Source: Candidatus Parcubacteria bacterium (GTDB lineage Bacteria > Patescibacteriota > Patescibacteriia > Patescibacteriales > UBA12075). Taken from it: 10,896 nucleotides of DNA. Shown here in pieces: positions 1-7,952 of the stretch. Each line of letters opens with the position of its first letter. Position 1 is the first letter of the stretch. The notes beneath the pieces were generated by a model. That model made no database searches. It was not told the DNA's origin and worked only from the letters and a program-made list of their open reading frames with translations. Both the position numbers and the translations under genes were made by a program. The stretch is from assembly GCA_023140595.1 (NCBI GenBank), contig JAGLLI010000014.1:1-10896 (forward strand). The letters are read 5' to 3'.

Positions 1-3000
1 AAAGCCAGTTCAAGTGAAATAAGCATTGTGACAAACGCGGTTGCGTCCACTCCAGGGGCAATGTTTTACGCAAAGAATGATCGCACACTGTATTATCGCG
101 TTTGGACAGGAAGCGCTTGGAATGCTGAGCAATCAGGTTCGACTTTGGGAAGCGCGGCCGGTGACAATATTCGCCATATTAGAGCTGAGCGTTCGGATGA
201 TGGCGCCAGAATTGCAATTTTCGTTAAAACTTGGGACGGAACCAATCAGGAATGGTGGGGAACGGTTTATCGTGTCGCTGCTGATGATTTTGTAAATTCC
301 GAAATTCTCGGCGCGTCTTACGCGAGCGCGGATAATAATCAATTAATTACCGGCTGTATCGGCGCGCTGTCCGACGGTGAGTTTGTTGTAATCAGAAATA
401 ATAACGGAAGCGCCGGAACCTTAGCTTTTTCCTGGGATGCCACTGGCGGCTGGACAAGCGAAGGTTCTGGTCCTGGATCAACAGTTGGTGAAGTTGACGT
501 AATGAATGGCTGCCAATTGGCGCGGCGTGAAGGCGCTGATAATTTATTATTAGTCACTTTTGACGATACCGACCATGGCGGCAATACTTACGGCGATGTC
601 GGCACAAGTTATTATTACGGCGGACATGCTTACAATAATAGCAGTTGGACGGCTTGGACGGAACATTCCTCAGAAGAGGAAGATATTGATAATTATCTTG
701 GTGAAGCGTTTTTTGATCCAAGCGACAACACGCGCGGAGCAATTAATTATTCAAACAGCAATAGTACGGCTGACACGAAAGTTAAAAAATTTACTGTAAG
801 CGCGTCTTCTCCGTATATTAGCTATGGCGCTGAAGCAACAACACCGGCATCTTGGTCAGGAGATTTTGTTCACGGTGAATTTAGCGCCGATCCAAACGGA
901 GTCGGAGAAGCTTGGTTTGTTGGCGATGATATTAATGGGGAGTTGAATATTTATAAAGTTGATATTAGCGCAAGCACTCCCGCTTGGTCGTCCAGTACTA
1001 ACGGCGACAATATATCAGGAACAGGACTTTACATTTACACAAATGATTCGCAAAAACCTTACGCAATTAAATTTTATAAAGACGGATACGGAACGGTTGC
1101 TTGGAACGAGGCGATTAGCGCTACTCCGAAATACAGGGTAATAACCGCTTCAAGTAATACGGTTGATGCTGCCGACACCGCGGTTCCGGGATCGGCAGCC
1201 AATATCTGGACGCGTACCCGTTTTTATAAAGATCCGAATGAAAATGAATTTCTCGCGGTTTATCAAAACGATGATATAGATTATAGCGCGATTTTTTGGG
1301 ATGGCGCTAATGATGAATTTTACGGTTCGGGCAGTCAAGAATGGATGGAATTAGCCACAAGCACAGGCGCAACTGGCGCGGATTATGAATTAACCGCTTT
1401 CGCATTTTCAGCAGGCAACGCAACCCCTAATACGCCGACCGATTTAATTCAGTATAAAAGCGATGTCGGCACCGTAATCGCAAATGGCGACTGGATAGAT
1501 GAAAACACGGTAAAACTGGTTGCATCATCCAAAGACGCGGATACCAGTGAAGTATTATATGTGTATTTGCAGTTGATTCCGGATAATGAAACATTCACGT
1601 CAACCACTACTCATCCCTTTAATTCTTGCGATGCTAATATGTCTTTTACTGATTGCAATAGCAATATTTGGCTGGTGGCTACCAGCTCCGGCGATTATAG
1701 CGCGGATTCATTCATAGCCACTGCAACCATTACCGCGATTTCCGATTCAGATGTCGGCTATAAATGGCAGGTTATGGCTTGCGATGACGATTCAGCTTGT
1801 TCCGGCTGGGCAAAATATAATTTAAGCCAGCCGAATTTTTATGTTGATATAATTGATCCGACAGCGCCGGGCGCGTTAATACCTGTTTCCAAAACCAGCA
1901 CAAGCATAGATTTGAATTTTGGCGCGACAACAACCGAAGATAATTTTAAAGAATATAAAATATTTTATTCAGACAGTTTGCCGATTACGGAATCAAGTTC
2001 CGAATATGATGATGCTGTTTTGGATGATATTGATTATGGCGCAAGCGGAGTTTCTGTTCCTTTTCTTGCGCCCGATACTTTGTACTATTTTAATATTTTT
2101 GTCTTTGATCAGGCCGGAAATGCTGCCAGTTCAACTGTTGTGTCAACTACGACCAACACCACTTACAATTTAGTTCAGACTTCTTATTTGCTGGAAAATG
2201 ATGACGGAGCTGATGTTAATTCCAACACCTCTGAAACAACTGCTGATGTTGCTTTGGATGATATTAATATCGGCGAGCGAATGAATGTAAGAATTCAGAT
2301 TGAGAACAACGGCGGCGACATTGCTTCTGCTAAAGTTTATAGCTTGCAGTATGAAAATTATACTGATGCTTCCAGCACATGGATTAATGTTGGCGCCGCT
2401 ACTGAAATCAGCCATTCACCTGGCTTGTCCGGCGATAACGGGGATGATATATTACCGCCGAAGAAAGCCGCTGATAATTTAAATGTTTGGGAGGATGGCA
2501 CTTGGCACAAAGACACTTATCAGACAGGATCATTCTCTTTAATTAATAATTATTACACGGAATTTGTTTTTGCGGTTGAAACTAGCAACGCCTTGTTAGA
2601 TAAAACTTATCGTTTGCGTTTGTATAATGAAACCGACAATAAAATTTTTGACGGTTATAACAGCACTTCAACTTTTACTACGGTTGCTGTTGAAACTAAA
2701 AGATATTCCAAAGAAGAAACAGATTCATTATTAACAACTACTGACGACCTGGAATATTATTTTGACGGCGAAGGATATGATGATGTTTCGTCAAACGACG
2801 ATTCAAATTACGATAAGCTGGGAACGACTACGGCAAAGTATGCGGTAATAAATTTTGCCGCTAAGCATACTAACAATACAGACGCTATAACAGTAAATTG
2901 GAACGGACAGTCTGATGTTTCTCCTGCGTATTCAGCGGTGTATTTGCAAGTTTATCAATACGGTTCAGTTGATTCGTGGGTAACGGTTGACAGCAATAGC

Positions 3001-5280
3001 GCGGCCGCTACCGGAACCGATTTTACAATAAACGCCAATTTAAATTCATCATTGTCAGAATATTATGGAGCAAGCAATTGGACTTATTGGCGAGTTTATC
3101 AGGATATTGGCGATCAAAATTTAAAAAGCGATTATTTTAACGCGAGTTTTGCCGCGCCAGTTCCTGAAACCGCGCAAATTCATTATCGCTGGCGCAATGA
3201 TGACGGATCGGAAACCGCGGCGGATTGGCTGGAAGCTGAAGATATCGGCAGTCCGACCGCGAGTTCCAGCGTTGAAATTGGTGATAATGTTCGTTTGCGC
3301 GTAGAGGTTGCGAATACAGGCGGGGGAGACGCGGCAAATTATAATTATCGTTTGGAATATGCAACTACTACGGGAAATTGCTCAACTGATCCAGGCGGCT
3401 GGCTGACAGTGCCGATAGATTCAAGTGAACATTGGCAAATGGCAACCAGCTCTTATTTCACTGACGGCGATCCGACTACTTTTCAGTTTAACAATACGGA
3501 ATCGTATAGTTTTGTTGCAGGCGATATGGTCGCGTCTTCTTCAAACAGTTCCGGCAATACCACATTATCCGAGGGGGAATATACTGAAATAGAATATGTG
3601 ATAAAAGCCACGATAAACGCGCAAAGCGCCGGCACTTATTGTTTTCGTACCACAAACGCCGGAACGGCTTTGGATGCTTATGATATTTTTCCTGTTATCA
3701 CTCTTTCGGGAGTCAGCAACACTTCGCCGTCTTTTACTTTAACAGGAGAACCGATTGATAATAATTCCGCCTCTAGTTCGCCAAAACATTATGGCAGCCC
3801 GATTGTTTTTGACGCAACCGCCGAAGATAGCGAGGGAGATGATTATTATTTGGCTATTTGCAAGACCGATAGTATAAGCGCCGGCAATGACGCTCCGCCG
3901 ATTTGCAATGGAGGAGAATGGTGCGTGTCCGAACTTGCGTCAAGCACTGATCCTGCAACTTGCAGTTATATTGCCGCGACCAGCACGGAAAGTTTGGAAT
4001 GGTATGGCTTTGTTTGCGATAGATATCCCGGTTTTGCCGTTGGCAAATGTTCGGCAAGCTCACAAGGAAGCAATACGCCGGCGAATAATTCACCGTTTGT
4101 AATTAATCACCCCCCGATATTTACGAGCATTTCCACAACCGACGATAACAAAAATCCCGGCGGCACTTTTACGATTACCGCCATCGCGTCTGATTCTGAT
4201 GTGGCCGGCGGAGCAGATACATTGCAGCTTTATGTTTGTTATACTGATGATGCGAGTTCAGGCGGCTGCACAGGCGGTTCCGGCGATACTGTTTGTTCGG
4301 CAGCGAGCAGTTCGCCAAATGTTGAATGCGCGTATACTGACACCGCCCCAACAGTATCCGGCAGTACCGCTTATTATGCTTTTGTGTTTGACAAGCATGA
4401 TTCAGACAGCGGACATAATTTAGCCGCTGATAATAATTCGCTTAGCGATACTTATACGATTAATAATGTAGCGCCGCAACTCGGTAATTTAGTTTTAAAT
4501 AATGGCGGCGATATTACGTTGGATATAAAATCTGCGACTACCACAGTTCAAATTGTAAATACATCCGTAGATGATCAAAATGGCTGTTCCACAATCCAGA
4601 GCGCCGTTGGCAGAGTGTATATGTCAAATGTTTCCGGCGGCTACAACTGTACAGCCAATGATAATGATTGTTATCATGCGACGATTAACGATTGCGTAAA
4701 AAACTGCGCCAGCGACACAACAGCCGAGATTACCTGTTCGGTTGCTATGGAATATTTTGCCATCTCAACTGCCGATGATGTTGTTAATAATCCGAACGAA
4801 TCTTATGATTGGCGTTCATATATGCAGGTTTATGACGGCGCCCATTATCCATTCGCGACTTCTACCGGAGTTGAAGTTAAGACAACTTTAGCTTTTGAGG
4901 TCTTGGAAGATGAGATTGATTTTGGCACCGGTATGTTCGGAGGCGGCAATACCGGCAGTAATAATTCCACTACAACGATAGTTAATTGTGGAAATTCACC
5001 GATTAATACAGATATTAAAGGCACGGATTTAGCCGGATCGGGCGAACCTATAGTAGTAACTAAGATTAAATGGAGTCTTGATAATTTTGTTTATACGGCG
5101 GGAGGCCAAGCCTTAACAACCTCTGGATATCCAGTTGATTTAATCGCGCCGCGCGCTACCAGTTCCAGCGGCTCAGAGGATATTATATGGTGGGGAATCG
5201 GAATACCGACTGGCGCAAATGCCGAAGTGTATACGGGAAAGAACACCTTTGACCTTCGGTTGGATAATGATGACTGGTAA
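1..5280 (+). CDS. Giant secreted multidomain surface protein (beta-propeller-like + Ig/FN3-like array), 5' partial
   Basis: The frame is open from base 1, so the GTG at 28 is probably not the start and the N-terminus, with any signal peptide, lies upstream. Numbering residues from that GTG: 1 to about 465 hold seven or eight loosely repeated beta units of 50-70 residues (for example LYYRVWTGSAW, EAWFVGDDINGEL, YSAIFWDGAND), suggesting a beta-propeller. About 470-605 is Ig-like. About 608-707 is FN3-like (DPTAPG opening, DTLYYFNIFVFDQAGN ending). About 716-890 and 1050-1227 are two copies of one module (LLENDDG and RWRNDDG). The last third has several Ig-like repeats (NHPPIFTSIS, NNVAPQLGNL) and many cysteines, perhaps disulfide-bonded. 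Composition is rich in Ser, Thr, Asn, Asp and Gly and poor in Lys, typical of exported proteins. There is no C-terminal membrane segment or LPXTG motif. Adhesion or surface-layer use is inference; no catalytic motif was recognised. Confidence 0.85.
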   Translation, partial: KASSSEISIVTNAVASTPGAMFYAKNDRTLYYRVWTGSAWNAEQSGSTLGSAAGDNIRHIRAERSDDGARIAIFVKTWDGTNQEWWGTVYRVAADDFVNSEILGASYASADNNQLITGCIGALSDGEFVVIRNNNGSAGTLAFSWDATGGWTSEGSGPGSTVGEVDVMNGCQLARREGADNLLLVTFDDTDHGGNTYGDVGTSYYYGGHAYNNSSWTAWTEHSSEEEDIDNYLGEAFFDPSDNTRGAINYSNSNSTADTKVKKFTVSASSPYISYGAEATTPASWSGDFVHGEFSADPNGVGEAWFVGDDINGELNIYKVDISASTPAWSSSTNGDNISGTGLYIYTNDSQKPYAIKFYKDGYGTVAWNEAISATPKYRVITASSNTVDAADTAVPGSAANIWTRTRFYKDPNENEFLAVYQNDDIDYSAIFWDGANDEFYGSGSQEWMELATSTGATGADYELTAFAFSAGNATPNTPTDLIQYKSDVGTVIANGDWIDENTVKLVASSKDADTSEVLYVYLQLIPDNETFTSTTTHPFNSCDANMSFTDCNSNIWLVATSSGDYSADSFIATATITAISDSDVGYKWQVMACDDDSACSGWAKYNLSQPNFYVDIIDPTAPGALIPVSKTSTSIDLNFGATTTEDNFKEYKIFYSDSLPITESSSEYDDAVLDDIDYGASGVSVPFLAPDTLYYFNIFVFDQAGNAASSTVVSTTTNTTYNLVQTSYLLENDDGADVNSNTSETTADVALDDINIGERMNVRIQIENNGGDIASAKVYSLQYENYTDASSTWINVGAATEISHSPGLSGDNGDDILPPKKAADNLNVWEDGTWHKDTYQTGSFSLINNYYTEFVFAVETSNALLDKTYRLRLYNETDNKIFDGYNSTSTFTTVAVETKRYSKEETDSLLTTTDDLEYYFDGEGYDDVSSNDDSNYDKLGTTTAKYAVINFAAKHTNNTDAITVNWNGQSDVSPAYSAVYLQVYQYGSVDSWVTVDSNSAAATGTDFTINANLNSSLSEYYGASNWTYWRVYQDIGDQNLKSDYFNASFAAPVPETAQIHYRWRNDDGSETAADWLEAEDIGSPTASSSVEIGDNVRLRVEVANTGGGDAANYNYRLEYATTTGNCSTDPGGWLTVPIDSSEHWQMATSSYFTDGDPTTFQFNNTESYSFVAGDMVASSSNSSGNTTLSEGEYTEIEYVIKATINAQSAGTYCFRTTNAGTALDAYDIFPVITLSGVSNTSPSFTLTGEPIDNNSASSSPKHYGSPIVFDATAEDSEGDDYYLAICKTDSISAGNDAPPICNGGEWCVSELASSTDPATCSYIAATSTESLEWYGFVCDRYPGFAVGKCSASSQGSNTPANNSPFVINHPPIFTSISTTDDNKNPGGTFTITAIASDSDVAGGADTLQLYVCYTDDASSGGCTGGSGDTVCSAASSSPNVECAYTDTAPTVSGSTAYYAFVFDKHDSDSGHNLAADNNSLSDTYTINNVAPQLGNLVLNNGGDITLDIKSATTTVQIVNTSVDDQNGCSTIQSAVGRVYMSNVSGGYNCTANDNDCYHATINDCVKNCASDTTAEITCSVAMEYFAISTADDVVNNPNESYDWRSYMQVYDGAHYPFATSTGVEVKTTLAFEVLEDEIDFGTGMFGGGNTGSNNSTTTIVNCGNSPINTDIKGTDLAGSGEPIVVTKIKWSLDNFVYTAGGQALTTSGYPVDLIAPRATSSSGSEDIIWWGIGIPTGANAEVYTGKNTFDLRLDNDDW
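2173..3708 (+). repeat. Duplicated RNDDG-type module inside the giant surface protein
   Basis: Two diverged copies occupy roughly 2173-2700 and 3175-3708. Each opens with an aromatic residue and an N-D-D-G core (YLLENDDG; YRWRNDDG). Next comes INIGERMNVRIQIENNGG against VEIGDNVRLRVEVANTGG, then a Leu-Gln/Glu-Tyr strand (YSLQYEN; YRLEYAT) and a W[IL][NT]V turn. Each closes with YTE[FI] plus a [KG]TYR/C[LF]R strand. A different domain of about 160 residues (about 2700-3170) separates them. The similarity is at protein level only, so the duplication is old. I recognise the style from Patescibacteria surface proteins but cannot name a family. Confidence 0.6.
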
Positions 5281-5291
5281 GGGATTAAATT

Positions 5292-5321
5292 TTGCGCAGA
5301 GTTAGTGTTTTGTGTTATAAT
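5292..5321 (+). promoter_or_regulatory. Extended -10 promoter of the FN3 membrane protein, near-leaderless
   Basis: TATAAT (5316-5321) is a perfect -10 box preceded by TGT, giving the extended -10 TGnTATAAT. The upstream TTGCGC (5292-5297, 18-bp spacer) is only a weak -35. Transcription should begin near 5328, a few bases before the ATG at 5332, leaving essentially no leader and no ribosome binding site. The promoter would uncouple this gene from the giant gene upstream. Confidence 0.6.
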
Positions 5322-5331
5322 ATGAAATAAT

Positions 5332-7080
5332 ATGCCAAAAACTTTATATATAAATATAGCGATATTTATCGGGATAATTATCTCGGTGTTTTTTGTCGGT
5401 ATGCTGGCTATTACAAATTTGGGACCGTTAACGGTAGCGGCTGAAGAAGATGATGTTTTGCCGCCGCAGCTTTTTAATATAAAGATTGGAAATGTTAGTT
5501 CAACTTCCACTATTATTACTTGGGAAACGGATGAGCTGGCTGATTCATTGGTTAATTTCGGTTTAAATAAAAATTATGGAATCGTGCGCGAGCCGCGTTT
5601 TGACAAGCTTAAGCATGAAGTTATTTTAGAAGAGCTTTTATCCGGTTCAACATATTATTTTCGCGTTACTTCAGCGGACGAAAAAGGCAATCAGGGAATA
5701 TCAAGCGATCATTTTTTTATTACCGCAGAGGATGAACAGTCTTTATTGACTGGCGGAGAATACGAGACAAGCGCAATTGAAGAAATGATTGAAGAAGTTT
5801 TGGACATGGTTAATCAAATTTCAACTGGCGAGGAAATGGACGAAGTTGACGGGCGATTGGATGATAAAGGCGGCGGTGAAGAAAGGTATTTTGACGGCGC
5901 TTTAGGAGAGATTTTAGATATGTTGAAACTAATCGCCAGCGAGGAAAATATTGACTTGGAAGAGATTGAGCGCGGAAAAGAAGAAGGAAGGCTTGAGGGC
6001 GGAGAAGGCGATATGGAATATGTTTCTTTAAAAGAAGTGCTTGAACTTTTAGACTCTATTCATCATGAAGAAAGTCTTGAAATTATTGAGCAAGAAGTTA
6101 AAGACAAAGCAGAGGAAATTTTAGAACCGCCGGCTATTATTTTAGATTACGCTGATGTTGAAATTGGAATTGATTACGCGATAATTTCATGGGAGACAGA
6201 CAAAGAGGCAAATTCAATCGTGGCTTTGGCAGAAGAGGATGATTATGACGGTGAAGCTGAAAATCCTTATGTTTGGAAAGAAGGCGAACCGGATGAATTT
6301 GTGCTGGAACACTCTGTTTATGTTAACGGTTTGCGTCCGGCAACAACATATCATTTTCAAGTGCAGTCAAAATCAGCGCTTGACTTAACCGGAAAAAGCA
6401 CGGATAAAACTTTTCGCACAAAATCTATTGCTCCGGAAATATATAATTTGCAAATTATTAAAATTGAAGAAGAGGCCGCGACGATTCGCTGGACTACCAA
6501 TGTTCCATGCTCCTCAATCGTGGAATACACTAATCTTAATAATTCCGATACAAAACTTGAGGGAAATTCAAGTTTTTTAACCGCTCATTCAATGCGTTTA
6601 AACAATTTGATTTTTGATACTTATTATTCCGCCATGGTTAAAGTTGAGAGCGAAGATGGCGAAAAAACAGAGAGTGAAATAATGACATTTATTACCACTC
6701 GCGATAAATATCCGCCGGAAATTTCCCAGGTTAATACCGAATCAACCATATATCCCGGATCTGACAACAAAATTCAAACAATTGTCAGCTGGCGGACTGA
6801 TGAAGAAGCAATGTGCCAATTATTTTATCATCAAGGCTTGATATCGCTTGACGATCCGTTTTCGCTGCCTAGTGAAGAAGATTACGCGCTTAAGCATGTT
6901 GAAGTGGTAACTAATTTTTTACCGGGCAGTGTTTATAAGTTTTGGGTTGTTTGCAAAGACGAAGCTGATAACAATACAAAGTCGGAAGATTTTACCATGT
7001 TGACTCCTGTTCAAGAAGAAAGTATTATTGATATAATTATTAAGAATTTTGAAAGCTCATTTGGATGGTTGAAAAAATAG
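5332..7080 (+). CDS. Membrane-anchored protein with four fibronectin type III-like domains and an acidic helical insert
   Basis: The 582-residue product starts with a signal anchor or signal peptide (hydrophobic residues about 7-28, ending near TVAAEED). Four FN3-like domains follow at about 44-133, 266-364, 367-457 and 460-558. Each has a W-x-T-[DN] signature (W64, W287, W387, W487), and three clearly show a later L-x-[PS]-[GA]-[ST]-x-Y-x-F strand (near 102, 334 and 530). This resembles the N-terminal FN3-like domain of purple acid phosphatases, but no phosphatase domain is present. Residues about 140-262 are strongly acidic and hold three related helices (EEVLDMVNQI, GEILDMLKLI, KEVLELLDSI). 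The C-terminus has a short hydrophobic/amphipathic stretch (IIDIIIKNF). It probably sits outside the membrane as a scaffold or adhesin, perhaps working with the upstream surface protein; that role is inferred from location and composition. The start is fixed by the promoter immediately upstream. Confidence 0.85.
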   Translation: MPKTLYINIAIFIGIIISVFFVGMLAITNLGPLTVAAEEDDVLPPQLFNIKIGNVSSTSTIITWETDELADSLVNFGLNKNYGIVREPRFDKLKHEVILEELLSGSTYYFRVTSADEKGNQGISSDHFFITAEDEQSLLTGGEYETSAIEEMIEEVLDMVNQISTGEEMDEVDGRLDDKGGGEERYFDGALGEILDMLKLIASEENIDLEEIERGKEEGRLEGGEGDMEYVSLKEVLELLDSIHHEESLEIIEQEVKDKAEEILEPPAIILDYADVEIGIDYAIISWETDKEANSIVALAEEDDYDGEAENPYVWKEGEPDEFVLEHSVYVNGLRPATTYHFQVQSKSALDLTGKSTDKTFRTKSIAPEIYNLQIIKIEEEAATIRWTTNVPCSSIVEYTNLNNSDTKLEGNSSFLTAHSMRLNNLIFDTYYSAMVKVESEDGEKTESEIMTFITTRDKYPPEISQVNTESTIYPGSDNKIQTIVSWRTDEEAMCQLFYHQGLISLDDPFSLPSEEDYALKHVEVVTNFLPGSVYKFWVVCKDEADNNTKSEDFTMLTPVQEESIIDIIIKNFESSFGWLKK

Positions 7081-7086
7081 AAATTT

Positions 7087-7107
7087 AATTAAAAATTAAG
7101 AATTAAA
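7087..7107 (+). repeat. Three tandem heptamers before the 7113 start codon
   Basis: AATTAAA, AATTAAG and AATTAAA stand head to tail between the FN3 gene stop (7080) and the ATG at 7113. They form part of an A-rich leader without a Shine-Dalgarno sequence. Slippage here would change the leader length in 7-bp steps. Confidence 0.6.
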
Positions 7108-7112
7108 AAAAT

Positions 7113-7940
7113 ATGGGAATAGGAAATTTAATGGGGTTTGGCAATCCTAAACTTTCGGCGGGAGGAAGTCTTTTGGGTTTGGGCGGTTCTTCCGGCAGTA
7201 AAGCTCCAAAAAAAATAATTAGGAATATTGATTGGAAAAATAATGATTTAAAGAGAAAAGCCAAGGATGTTGGAAACGTAATCAGGACGCATCGTGTAGA
7301 AAAAATTAATGGAAAAAATGTGGTAACCAGGGAAATAATCAAAAAGTCTAATATCGTTGAGTTTTTAAAAAGAGGAGTTAAAAGCGGACAGACGGTTTCA
7401 AGTTATAAATATAATTTTGATAAAAATCGGACTATGGTTGATCAAAAAAGCGGAGGTAAAGTAAAATATATTTTTAGCAGAGATAGTGCGCTAGATAGAA
7501 AAAAGAGTGATAAAATCAGGGATATTTATGATAAAGATGGTCCGACCAAGCAAGAAATGGAATTTTCTGATAAAAAACAAGCAAGATTATCAAGAATACA
7601 TGTTTTAGAAACACAGCGAAGCAGGGAGCAAGAAGAGGGTATAGCAAGCCAATTAATAAATCGCAGGAAAAAAGAAGTAAAAAAATCAACAGATATTCGT
7701 AATATAGATAATACTAAAATTAATGCTGCCAATATCGGCGCTAAGGGTACTCAATCCACGGTTAGCGCTCAGGCCGATAAGGGGAGTTTAGATAATTCAG
7801 CTCAAACCGGTTTTGCTAATAAAATAGAGCACGCGGAAGATAAGCAAGGAACAGCAGCTGATTTAAGCAAGAATAAAGCAAAAGGCATTGTTAATAAGCC
7901 TAACGACACGCCGATGTTTCGCCCCGGCGCTGATAAATAA
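7113..7940 (+). CDS. Basic low-complexity protein of unknown function
   Basis: I do not recognise this 275-residue protein. Three compositional zones are visible. Residues 1-30 are rich in Gly, Ser and Leu (MGIGNLMGFG, GGSLLGLGG). Residues about 31-195 are very rich in Lys, Arg, Asp and Glu, with possible short strands (VEKINGKNVVTREI; SSYKYNFDKNRTM) and a likely charged helix at 145-190. Residues about 195-275 are a hydrophilic, probably disordered tail rich in Ala, Asn, Lys, Gly and Thr, ending PMFRPGADK. It has no signal peptide, membrane helix or cysteine, so a cytoplasmic or nucleic-acid-associated location is possible but unproven. It follows the FN3 gene by 32 bp and precedes the antiporter by 12 bp, so it may be co-transcribed with either. 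Met7 is an alternative start. Codon bias and the length of the open frame argue that it is a real gene. Confidence 0.65.
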   Translation: MGIGNLMGFGNPKLSAGGSLLGLGGSSGSKAPKKIIRNIDWKNNDLKRKAKDVGNVIRTHRVEKINGKNVVTREIIKKSNIVEFLKRGVKSGQTVSSYKYNFDKNRTMVDQKSGGKVKYIFSRDSALDRKKSDKIRDIYDKDGPTKQEMEFSDKKQARLSRIHVLETQRSREQEEGIASQLINRRKKEVKKSTDIRNIDNTKINAANIGAKGTQSTVSAQADKGSLDNSAQTGFANKIEHAEDKQGTAADLSKNKAKGIVNKPNDTPMFRPGADK

Positions 7941-7952
7941 TTTATTTTAATT

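Noticed and set aside
28..30. GTG as the true start of the giant surface protein
   Set aside because: The same frame is open back to base 1, no signal peptide follows the GTG and the sequence there already looks like the inside of a repeat domain.
5322..5330. ATG AAA TAA mini reading frame before the FN3 gene
   Set aside because: The ATG overlaps the end of the -10 box and lies upstream of the expected transcription start, so it should not be in the mRNA.
5091..5510. 139-residue reading frame on the minus strand
   Set aside because: It straddles the end of one strong + strand gene, a promoter and the start of another, and has no recognisable domain; it is best seen as an antisense shadow.
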